Part shown: positions 36,956 through 47,800 of the stretch, piece by piece
Numbering within the stretch: the stretch's first letter is position 1
Layout of the letters: each line of letters opens with the position of its first letter
NCBI GenBank assembly: GCA_973895155.1
Contig: OZ316898.1
Coordinates: 8,866,001 to 8,930,000, forward strand
DNA: 64,000 bases
Direction: 5' to 3'
Source: Marsupella aquatica
Taxonomy: Eukaryota > Marchantiophyta
Notes under the pieces: generated by a model
What the model was told of the DNA's origin: nothing
Database searches by the model: none
What the model saw: only the letters and a program-made list of their open reading frames with translations
Made by a program: the position numbers and the translations under genes

Positions 36956-37277
36956 AGGGCGTCTCATATATGAGAAAAAAACTTCATTCACGGGCGGCCC
37001 GAGACGCACTCGGGCGCACCGCGAGAGGGTTGATGCGGGCCAACATTTTTTTGAGTACTGAATTATGACACGAGTCGCGGGTGTAAATGCCAATGGCCTA
37101 TTGTTCGTTAACATTTCATTCCTTGTTCGTTTTTTGTAATCCCGGTCGGGCGGAGCTTTCCCGGGCGTGACTGGTCGGGCACCACAATCGGTGCCCAACC
37201 AGTCCTGTCCGGAGGCCCGGGCACTGATACTCCCGGGCGTGGAAAATTACTCAAACGCCCTATATTTGAGACGCCCT
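36956..37277. mobile_element. Non-autonomous TIR element
   Basis: The 322-bp segment starts AGGGCGTCTCATATAT and ends with a near complement (ATATTTGAGACGCCCT). It is flanked on both sides by ATT, a possible 3-bp target duplication. The interior is GC-rich, with CCCGGGCG repeats in both orientations, unlike the surrounding AT-rich DNA. It has no coding capacity. It is called a MITE-like element on structure alone. Confidence 0.65.
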
Positions 37278-37815
37278 ATTGGATTGCCCCAAGACCCATC
37301 CTAAGACCCAGATTGCTAACCCTGATGGCTACCATGCGCCATGCAGGCAGAACCTGCTGCTTTGGCCGTGCCATCTGGGCCTGCCCTGGCCCTGGCTGCT
37401 GCTGTCCTGTGGGGTGGGCCTGCTGACATTCCACCTCCCTGCCCGATGCCCATGCGTAGATGGGGAGGAGTAGAGAGGGGAAGAAAGGAAAATTAAGAAA
37501 ATTAAAAGACATTGTTGCCTCCCTTTGCCTACTGCAGCCCTGCCCAAATGTGAAGGATTTCCCCGTCTTCTTTGGTGCTAGTTCAAACCTTCATCCCATT
37601 CCAGGTGTTGGTTCACGTCTAGGCAGTGACTTACATAGTGTACTAAGTCGTACATGTCATTGCCGCAGGACACAGCTAGCTCATCCCTCGTCCCATGTGC
37701 TTGGTTTGGGCCTCTTGTGGGAGCATAATGAAATTGGCACTTCAGCCTTAACAAACCATGTTCACTGTTTTTGTGTGACTGCTTTTTCATGTCCACATTT
37801 GTGCATCTACGGAGT

Positions 37816-37867
37816 TCACAAGTTATGGGCTTCTATAGATATCACAAGTTATGGGCTTCTATAGATA
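37816..37867. repeat. 26-bp perfect tandem duplication
   Basis: TCACAAGTTATGGGCTTCTA plus six bases occurs twice in a row, at 37,816 and 37,842. Confidence 0.9.
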
Positions 37868-38029
37868 TCACTTGCATGACATGGTGACTGAGTTACTCTG
37901 CCCTTTCTGTTTGTGCAGTATAGAGTTTTTATATTTACAATCGGGCTTACAATGCCACAATCATGTATTCATTTTGAGATTTGGCACATTTGATCCTAAA
38001 GTTGGAAGATGGAGTCAATATACTATGAC

Positions 38030-38700
38030 TCGTGGAAATTTATTGTCTCAACCTGTCTTCAATCATCTGGCTCTTGGAAGTTTATTGATGGGATTGCTAC
38101 TCCACATGTCAAGGATGATTATTAGTTTATAGCTAGGCTTGATGCTTTCAATGCTCAAACATTTTTGGCATGTATGTCCAGACGCCTCAATCTCACACAT
38201 TTGCTTGCTGCAAATGGATGCTGGGAGAAGATGCAGCAACAGTTTGAACCATGCAAATTTATCAAGAAGCATGAATATTGGAAGCATTATGTCAAGGAGA
38301 GGAGATGGAGGCATTTATTGGTTGCTACTTGGATGCAGTTGATGTATCACTGCAAATCATGCAATTCCTGTTCACTCTCAATCTACATCAAAGTTTTCAA
38401 CACTAGGCAGCAAACATTTGTAACCAAATGCATTGTGATAAGTAAGTTAAACACACTGTCTCTAGACATTGTTCTTTAGGAAGCTAAGGACAAAATTGAG
38501 TGGGAGGCAACAGGACCGAGAGCCAACACTGCTTTGAATCACCTTAATGTGGCTCAATCAAACATGATCTTGGTTATGTTCATGCAAGCTCGCCCTTCTA
38601 TGAACACTCAGAAGTGTTCTTATTGAACTTGCCGCTTCTCGAATCACTTGGAGCAGAAATGTTCTTACATTCAAGCACCTCAATCTTTGTCGTTCTAGGT
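38030..38700 (+). pseudogene. Possible decayed copia gag region
   Basis: Broken frames read WKFIDGIATPHVKDDY, a stop, then RLDAFNAQTFLACMSRR. Near 38,610-38,670 a frame reads KCSY-stop-TCRFSNHLEQKC, which resembles a gag zinc knuckle with a stop in it. This matches the general pattern of a copia gag, and a copia integrase remnant lies downstream. The frame is interrupted by several stops. The family call is weak on its own. Confidence 0.4.
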
Positions 38701-39516
38701 GGCAACCTAACACCATTGTTATGTAGAGGAGTCATGAGCGTCTAAAAGGCACATTGCAAGTTCAAGCATTGATCTATCACTAATCAGTCATTGACATTAA
38801 TTGAATTGTCCACATCTGGATGTGTTTACCTTTGCTCAATTTTCTCACCAAGTACACTCAGATGCTGTTGATCGTTTGACTAAACATACATGGATTGAGA
38901 TTGCTTGGCTCATCATCATTTATGTTGACAATCCACTCATGATCAATACTGAAGAAGGATTGGTTATCGTACATGGCTTTAGACTGATGTCAATTTTTCA
39001 CTTCTTGCCATTGATAAATGAATTTGCCCATCTATTTTGCATAAATAGAGTTAAGTTACAATCATGCCAACTAGTAACTATGCTTACTACCATGTACAAA
39101 CACTTGTTAGAGCTGCTAGTTGTATACTGTCATGGATGGCAGTCCAGATTAAATTTATAGTTCAAAATAGTGGGGAGGAGTTTGCTACTGCGCACAGACT
39201 TGATAGCCTAATATTTAACGGGCTAGTTAAAAGTACCTATTATTTTACCAAAGTTGTCACCAATTTATCAAGTAGCTGCAATTGAAATTGGTCTATTACT
39301 CTCAATACCCTAATTAATTCATCGGTTTGCACAATTATATATAGAAGGATTGAGACATTTAATTAAGGAGAAAGCCAGGGGTGGTAGTTAGACACATATC
39401 TTACCAGCACCTACCTATGCATAGCTTTAGTGCTAGCCAAATCCATGCATGTCATTTTCCAAGAGTTTCACACTCCAGTCTCTAGCCCATTTGAGCTGCA
39501 CTTATATATTGATCTA

Positions 39517-39901
39517 CACTGTTCATCACCGTAATTAGTGTTATGCAAGAATTAGTGTTAGTGCAAAATTAGTGTTACTAACACTAATTTTGGTAAAAAT
39601 GATTTTGAGTCCAAGTAACACTAATTTTTGTCGGTTTTCAAAATGAAATTTTTTCAGTTTAGTTTAAATTGCTTGTAAAAAATGGATGATCTCTAGTCCA
39701 AAGTAACACTAATTGTTGTGGATTTTTTTAAATAATTTTTTTCTTTGTATTTTGCCACTTTTAAGACCATAGTAACACTAATTCATGTGCGCGAAAATAG
39801 TGTTAGCACAAAATTAGTGTGACTAACACTAATTCGCGAGTAGACCCTGAAAATGGGCGCTCTCGAATTAGTGTTACTCACACTAATTACGGTGAACAGT
39901 G
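39517..39901. mobile_element. MITE-like element, copy 2 (TA target duplication)
   Basis: The 385-bp element has terminal inverted repeats (left CACTGTTCATCACCGTAATTAG, with the right end ATTACGGTGAACAGTG). It is flanked by TA at 39,515-39,516 and 39,902-39,903. Order and sequence of internal blocks match copy 1 at 9,876, including GATTTTGAGTCCAAG, AAAGTAACACTAATTGTTGT and the AGTAGACCC block. It sits between the decayed gag-like and integrase-like segments and may have inserted into the old retrotransposon. Confidence 0.8.
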
Positions 39902-40002
39902 TAGTTGCATGGTCCGATTGCATCCAAGATTGGTCAAGTTCTTAAGATATATGGTCCCAACATTTTTTTGCTGCCATTGAAAACTAGTAGCCTCTACAGA
40001 TC

Positions 40003-40290
40003 TTGAAATGCTATTGTAATAATGACACCAAGTTTGGAAGCCGTATCTTTCAACAATTCTTGGCAGAAAATCAAGGTTTGCCAGATTGTTCACTCAAAGC
40101 CTTATCACCAGACTCAGATGACATTGCTAAGCAAACAAATATAGCATCATTAACTGAAAAAGCATGTGCAATGCTTTTAGACTCTAAGCTTCCTACTTAC
40201 ATATGGTCCACTGGATGACCCAAGGATGTTGCTGATGCATTATACATCACGAACCAATCCCTGACAAGTGCGCTGGAATCCTTATTTTGC
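40003..40290 (+). pseudogene. Decayed Ty1-copia integrase fragment
   Basis: The frame reads NNDTKFGSRIFQQFLAENQG, then after a degenerate stretch SLTEKACAMLLDSKLPTYIWST, a stop, and DVADALYITNQS. This follows the copia integrase core order: the D-N-G-x-E-F-type motif, then the E-R-T-L-x-E-x-A-R-x-M-L block, then the trp and N-R blocks. Key residues are altered (the usual DNG-E-F is NDTKF) and a TGA interrupts it. No reverse transcriptase follows. Confidence 0.65.
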
Positions 40291-42060
40291 TACTACCTCT
40301 CATTTTCAGTCTCTGCTCATTGCTTAATTAGTTTGCAGCTTTGTCTTCAGTACACATAATATGTAAGTCACTTGAAAGTATATGGTGCACTCATTCTTCT
40401 TCTCCGGTGCTCGTTCAAAACTGGGTCTGTTTCAGGTGTTGGTATTGGGGCAATGACATATTTAGTGTAAATTACATGTCATTGTTGCTCAGCTGTGGTT
40501 TTCTCCTGTAGTCATTTAACTGTTGTGACGAGTTAAATGACTAATGGGACGAGGGATGAGCCCATTCTTGAATTGATATTAACACTTTCATGACTATCAC
40601 ATGCATGGTTGCAGTGACATTGGTGCATTGTATATTAGGATTAGCTTGCAAGCAATATTCCATGTTTGAGTGACTCCGGAAAATCACTTAGAGTAAAATC
40701 CTTAAAACACGTTAAAATAATCAATAAAACTGAAAAAATAATTTTAAAAGTAAATTCAGTTGAAAAAACCCTTTGTACCTGTTCTTGGGGGTTTCACTTC
40801 CATAAAATTTCTACATCAAGTGCGTCTAAATATAGAGTCATTTTATTGGTTCCAAAGGAATACTTAAAAATATTCTTAGAAGAACAATAAGATCTTTTGA
40901 ATCAATTTTTTTGGAATATTCCAACTTAAAGGAGTTAAAAACATTTAGGGAGTTTGAGGCCTAAAAACATCGCAGGTGATGGGACTGAGGGCTCAATATA
41001 GTCAGACCCCTGAGTACCATTTAATATACAACTTTGACAAATTTTTAAATATCTTGCTGAATACAAAATTTAATATTTTTATCATAATTGGATTTTTAAA
41101 TGCCTTTGGTATAAGTTATTTTTATCATACTTATTAATTTGACTATATTAAAAATAACCTTATTTGTTTGCAACCCATTCTAATAATCTAACGAGTGATT
41201 CACTAGGGGAATGATTTGCTTTCAATTCCCATTCATTAATAAATGACATGATTGGTTCAAAGGAAAATATGTAAATCCCAGGGATTTATTTGTATTGGTG
41301 ATACTTTTTGCATAATTAGACCCTAGATAGTTACCATAACATCAAAAGCTATAATACAAGGTTGCATCTTTTTATAGTGTGATTGTTATATTTATAGTTT
41401 GTAGTGCTCCAAAATGAAAAAATCTAGCCAAAGAGAAGGAATAAAACAAAAAAGGAATTTATTTAGTGTGAATGAAAGAGGAGTGCATTATTTCCAAGCA
41501 AAAAGGGATCCAATAGGACAAAAAAAGGGAAAGAGGAAGGGCCTAAGGAATGGAGAGGATCAAGGAGACTTCCCTTTACTATCCATGTATAGGAAATGGT
41601 ACATACTCAATACTCTCAGCATGATAGTCATATACAATAATGACAAAAGTTGAATTGGAGGTATTAGATAGTAAATATAGTATTGCATAGTATAATAATG
41701 AGAAAAATATTGGGGAGACCAAAACGTTCTTTAAAAGGGGAACAAGGGGGGTAGAGGTTTAAGAGGATTAAAACAAGGTAGTAAAAAAAAACCTTCTCAT
41801 TTTATCAAAATTTTGTTGTTACCATAGACTGTAATTTGTGCAATGATATCTTTAACTCAACAATATTTTTTAAGCAATGAATTGTTTTAATTAACACAAC
41901 TGTTTAGTCAAGGATGTTTTTTGCAACACAATAAATTTGTCACATTTTTGTGTGACTATAAATTTAAACATCCCTAGCATAAGAATCTATTTCACTTAAC
42001 AATATCTTTTATTTAACAATAATATCTATCTTTTGCTGCTGCTATATTGCATAACAGCAT
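40291..42060. other. Strongly AT-rich block, no gene recognised
   Basis: From about 40,650 the sequence is markedly richer in A and T than its neighbours and has long A and T runs. Lysine-rich frames such as 41,414-41,653 are what A-rich DNA gives by chance. I recognised no organelle gene or element in it. Confidence 0.45.
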
Positions 42061-44033
42061 CTTTTATTTCACGACACCTTCAATATATATCGGGTATTGA
42101 ACTTGTTCATTGATGATACCGTGGCCGACAGGCTCGACCTCTCGCTTCGATCGTCCTACGTTTGGCTTTCGGGGCTGCCGAATGACGCTCTCAATTTGTT
42201 GGCGCATGCGTTTGACTGATACACTTCGGAGACGGTATTCAACGACAGTCGAACGAACTAAAACAAAGCTCAAATCTCAAAATATCGAGGGCACCGGGCC
42301 AGTCCAGGACTTTCTGCATCAGACTGCTTCCCAAGTGCAGCTTAGATCGACGGCGGTTGTGTTTTTCTTCAATATCGAGGGAAGTATTACCTTCGACGAT
42401 CTTTTTCGTAAATGATGATCTCCATCACAGAAAGACTGTTACAGGAGTAAATAACTCCAAGTAAGCTGTTACCACTCGTAATCATCTGATCGAAGGCACT
42501 GCATGTTCCACACCTTCGTTCAGTGTATTCTGAATTTCTGACTAGGATACGAGTTCATATGACCGTGAGGAGCGTGCTATTGCTGCAGAATATGAAAGAT
42601 GATGGTTGAAGGCTCTAGAGTTGGGACTTAGTTGTGGCAGATTGGTACAGAATGATTATTTTCCCAGATTCAAGCTAGCCCCTGTCGAAAGTTAGAAGTC
42701 GTTAATGTTCTTCATTGAATGACTCTGTCAGCAAACGTCGCTGAATTCAAGCCCACTCCGATTGTACAGCAGCTCGAGCCTTGCTCATTGATTCAATATT
42801 ATAGACCTTCAGTAACTTACCGCAGTCTCGAAGGAACATTGTTCGGTTGGGGGTCAGCCGTGGGCACTCCTCGGGGGGCACTCTTGCGATCAATGATCGG
42901 GTCGACCTCGTATTCCCAGCTGGTGAGAGTACCATCTCTCCTTAATGAGTATGGTAAAGCCCTGAGGATTTTCCCCTAAGCGTTAAGCACAGTGAAATTG
43001 TATGGGCAAATGGGCCCACAGTCCTAAATTCTTCGATCCCTCAATTAACAGGGTTATGAATTCCCAAGCAAAGAATCTATTGTCCAAAAAGAATGATCCT
43101 AGCTTAGTTCTGCGTTACGTGAATTACCTAGACTATTCTGTGAGCGGTTGGTGTGAGCGGTTGGGTTGGAGTAACAGTGGACATTTGAGAGCTACAGATT
43201 TCCCTCTTTGGGCCCAAAACTTTTGTACCAAACCTTTTGTTGTCGATCATATATATCTGAGTCCTATTGAGTTATCGTGTGAATGAGCAGGCTCGTTAAT
43301 TGTAGGAGACGTAATGGACGGCAAATGCAAGCAACCCTGATCGCTCGAAGCCAGCCACGGTGTAGAGCTACGAATCACAGCTTGGAAGCAATTGCTAGCC
43401 GCACGTCCTTGCCGCTCGACTTGCCGTCCATTAGGTCCGTACGTATATATATTTCTGCGTATTGACATAACGTAGTCAATAAAAAGGAAACATTCTGAAG
43501 TCTGTTACACGTTTGACCAAACAAGGTGTCGATCGCATGCGTGGTGCATAATGAGACACAGGGCTGACATATACCACTTAGGTTCGTAGCTTAGATTCGG
43601 TCGATTTAATCGGTTTTTTGTCAATAAGTCGTCTTGCCCGCCTGCCCAATTTACTGGACTTAATTACTGACTCTCACGACGCCCCAGTAATCACGGCCAG
43701 TCCGGGCCGGCCAGGTAAACTTACTAGTACTGTCGAAGTGTCGAAAGTAGGGGTGCATGCCGGCAAGACCTGGTCCCCTACAAAACCTTGGCACTGCGCC
43801 CGAGCTTGCAAAAATGTGGCGGGCATTACGATAAGATGATTTTTTCTCTGCTTCATGGGATTATCATTTCGGGGAATACACTTCAAAAAACCATAGTGTT
43901 CGAGTTAAAGACAGCGCAGGATTGGAAAGGGCAGGAGGAAGCTCCCCAAGGAGGAAGGAACCAGGTCATTTCTTGTAGCTAAACGACAGTGAGGTGATCA
44001 CGCTGCGTCAATGTCTGCTAAGTTTAGCTTTCT
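42061..44033. other. Intergenic, no gene recognised
   Basis: Composition returns to the average at about 42,060. Frames at 42,110-42,415 and nearby overlap on opposite strands and carry no known motif. Confidence 0.45.
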
Positions 44034-44375
44034 TGCAAGCTTTGATCATGCTCCAGGAGAATCATGCCTAGGATAGATTCCCAAACCTCGAGAATCATGC
44101 CTAGAATAGATTTAGCCACTGTTACTCTAGATCAAAGGCAAGCTTTGATGATGCTCCAGGTAGAGAACCATTCAATGCGTAGTACTAGAGACTCTCCAAC
44201 TCAAGAAATCAGCAAGTTAAACGTTTCTGATCGAAGCCTGCAGAGCCACCGTTGCTCTAGAACTTAAGTCGCTACTCATTTCCATCAGAACGCAAGCTTT
44301 GATCATGGTAATTGAGGTACGTGAAATTCCTAGTACTAGAGAATCTCCAACTCAAGCAAGCAGGTTGAACGTTTC
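44034..44375. repeat. Interspersed duplications upstream of the LIN-type gene
   Basis: GCAAGCTTTGAT followed by CATG or GATG occurs at about 44,034, 44,140 and 44,291. AGAATCATGCCTAG occurs twice near 44,060-44,105. A block AGTACTAGAGA-CTCCAACTCAAG then an AACGTTTC block occurs at about 44,180-44,230 and 44,332-44,375. This lies 0.5-0.85 kb upstream of the coding start. Confidence 0.75.
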
Positions 44376-44885
44376 CACCGAGCCACTGTTCGTTGCTGTA
44401 TAACTGCCATCACAATTCAGTTCAATCCAAATTCGATAGCTGGACTCAGTCTAGAACATGGACCGGGATCGAGATTAATGTGATTATCAAGCGTTGTGAT
44501 GTCAAATCGATCCGTCTTGCCGCAGCTGCGTACGCCTGGCTTCGTCTGACGGCATCCAAGACGATGACAATCTGCTAGCTGGAGGTTCAGAATCTGAGTC
44601 ACGACAGTTCTCTCAGTTCTTACGGCTGAGAGAAGAAAAATTCTGATGCTCGGAGCCGACCTGCTATGTCGGCAAGTGAATGGTTCAATGTTGATGAATA
44701 ATACATCACAATCTGCTTGAGGCTGGCCCGGAAGAAGAGGAAAATTGAAGAATATCAGCTGCAGCAGAGATTTAAGTCCCAAGTGAGTCAGCACGTTTGA
44801 AATCCAGCAGACCGCCGCCTGGAATTGGAGCCCGTTCAGCCCGACTAGACGGCAATGCTTCACAATTCGTAGTGTTATTGCAAAG

Positions 44886-47800
44886 ATGACTCGACCAATA
44901 ATTTTTCCAGCTCTGGACACGGCGGCGGTGGAGGCCATGGTGTCCATGGTAGGGACTTACGCTCTGGACGCCCTCCGTGACAGTGAGTTGAGAGCTCAGC
45001 ACAAACAAAAATGCGCAGAAAGATTGAAGATGAGTGTCGCCCGGTCGCGAACCGTATCATACTCGGATCAAGCAGTTCTAGCCAATTTAGGCTGGGGTAT
45101 CGATTCTCTGGGAGAAGCAATCACAACGAACAACGATGAAACTAAGGTCGCCCGACTGGACCACGCCGAGAAAATGCTCCAGGTCTGCGCATTACTCGAC
45201 AACCGAGCTGCCACGGGAGGCGTCTCGAATTCTTACCTCTCTGCCTGGGCGCACTTCAACCTCGCCTTCGTCTGGAAGCTCCGCGACGATGACCGCAAAG
45301 CTGCGAACCACATCCTGGAGATGTTTCTCGCGGATCCATTCTTCAGTCGTGTAGATTTTGCCCCGGCGCTTTGGGAGCACATCTTCCTCCCCCACCTGTC
45401 TAACATTGTGAATTGGTATACCAAGCAGCGGAAAAGCGTTGTGGTCTCGGGAACGGTGAGAAAAATGAGCGAAGAACAAGAGATGTCGTCGTTCGATGTA
45501 TCCAAAGACTTTACGTCCCATTCCGCCAAAGTACTGCAGCCGAAGCTGTCTGCAGGTCAAACATCTCAGCTGGAGGCCTTGGAGAACCTCTTCCAGGAGA
45601 CTTTGGATGAGAATACGAGACAGTATGCGAGGTATTACGCGGACTGGCTGAGTTCTGATTTGGAGAACAACAAGGGAATGCCACTCATGCCAATTCCTGA
45701 GGCCCCTATGACCCCCATTGGTGAACCTTGGGTGCCTTCACCTACAGAAGAAGTGCCTTCCTCAGCTGGGATAACAATGCCTGTGACCGAGCCGATCCTG
45801 CTTGAAGAGGTGACTAGGTCGTCGATGCCTTTGTCTAGAAATTCGGACTCGGCCCTCCCACCTCTGCAAGAATTCAAAAATTACGGCAACCCGGAGTTTG
45901 TTGAGCTGCCCGAGTAAGTGTTATTGCCCTGCAAATGCTTGTGAGTTGTGTAGTACGCAACTCAACTTGAATCCCATCCCATGCATCGTTATCCTGTGGT
46001 ATATGTTGAACTGTATCTCTAAGGTCTCTGTCTTGCTACCGTCAAATGGATTCCCATTCCTTTGTCTTTCTTGGTTTAATTACAATACCCCGATTGAATT
46101 GTAATCTCTCTATCAATATGATAGAAGAATGTTGAAGGTTCTTGCTCTCATTCGGGTTCTACGGAAGTCATCCTGCATGTCCAGCAAACCCAGCAGCACC
46201 AAACAGGAAACTCGAACTGGAATTCAGTGACTATAGTTCAGTTGTTAATTAATACGAAGGGAATTGATGTTGTCGCAAAAGGATGTCGATCAAATGATTG
46301 TTCGACGGTCAATCTTTCTCATGATAACATGATTGACATGGTAGCAGGCTTCCCACCGTAATCGCCGGCCATGGTCAGCTGGACGACGACCCGGATTCTC
46401 CACACTCCAACTTCAGAAAGGTACTACTGTACTTACCGTCGAATGTCTTATAGATCTCCAAGTTACCTACGCCGGTCACATTGAGGTCCATCTATGATAT
46501 AGAGTACCGCAACTTACGGAGTCGTTGTTGAGGAGCATTGTATTGTATTGCATTGCATGTTTTGACGCACTTTCTAATTTGTGTTCGTCATGTAGCCCGG
46601 CTGGGAGCATCAAGAACTAGAGCCCACCTCCTCGTCCAATCGGCAGTCCAAGTCCGTTGAGGACATTTTAATCCGGGCCAGTACCGATCAAAACACTCCA
46701 TCAAGCCCAAAGCTTTCAAGAAGCACAGCCGACAGTCAGTCAGGTTTAGAGCGCTCGTTCGGATTAAGCGCTCCAACCCAACCATCAATTCTCAATTCCG
46801 ATGAAATTAGAGCAGTTCCCAAATCCGAAGAAATTCGATCAGTTGTTGACTTCGGAGAAATCAAATCAATTCTTCAAGACTTCGAGGAGATTAAATCAGT
46901 TTCCAATTCCGGAGAACTTAGAGCAGTTCCCAACTCCGGAGAAATTCGATCAGTTGTTGACTTCGGAGGAATCAAATCAATTCTTCAAGACTTCGAGGAC
47001 ATTAAATCAGTTTCCAATTCCGGAGAACTTAGAGCAGTTCCCAACTCAGGAGAAATTCGATCAGTTGTTGACTTCGGAGAAATCAAATCAATTCTTCAAG
47101 ACTTCGAGGACATTAAATCAGTTTCGAATTCCGGAGAAATTAGATCAGTTCACAACTCCGGAGAAACTAGATCAGTTGTTGACTTCGGAGAAATCAAATC
47201 TGTTCTTCAAGACTTCGAGGACATTAAATCAGTTTCCAATTCCGGAGAAATTAGATCAGATCACAACTCCGGAGAAACTAGATCAGTTCACAACTCCGGA
47301 GAAATTAGATCAGCTCACGCCTACGAAGAAATTCGATCAGTTCCCAACTCCGGAGAAATTCGATCAGTCCCAAACTCCGGAGAAATCAGGACCGATTCTG
47401 GCTCGGAGACGCAAGGTGATTCACTTGCAATGAAGGTGCCGCGTAAAAACAGATCATTTCGGCAGCAGCCTAACGCACTTGATTATTATCCTGCCGGAGC
47501 CGACCGCATTCCAACGACAGTCAACAGAAAGCTCTCAGAGTTGAGAGACAGTTCTTCATCACCCACGATGAGTCATGACAGTCCTCGAGGCCGGACGGGT
47601 GCGAGAGCTTCTAAACCAAATTATTCGTCCAGCTCACGATATAGTAGTGATTCGGAGTCTAAGGACAGAAAATTGGACAGTATGGGGGCCGCGTCGCAGC
47701 CTGGCTACGAGGAATTTGTCTTGGACCTGACCCGCCGTAGTGCAAGGCTGCAGGAGACCGAAGGATTCAACCAGAGCAGCAATGATTCTAGCGATGATTA

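Noticed and set aside
41414-41653. Lysine-rich 79-codon frame
   Set aside because: Typical of purine- and A-rich sequence; no motif and no support from context.
44417-44947. 176-codon minus-strand frame overlapping the LIN start
   Set aside because: It is antisense to the first LIN exon and its upstream region, has no known motif, and a sense gene explains the overlap.
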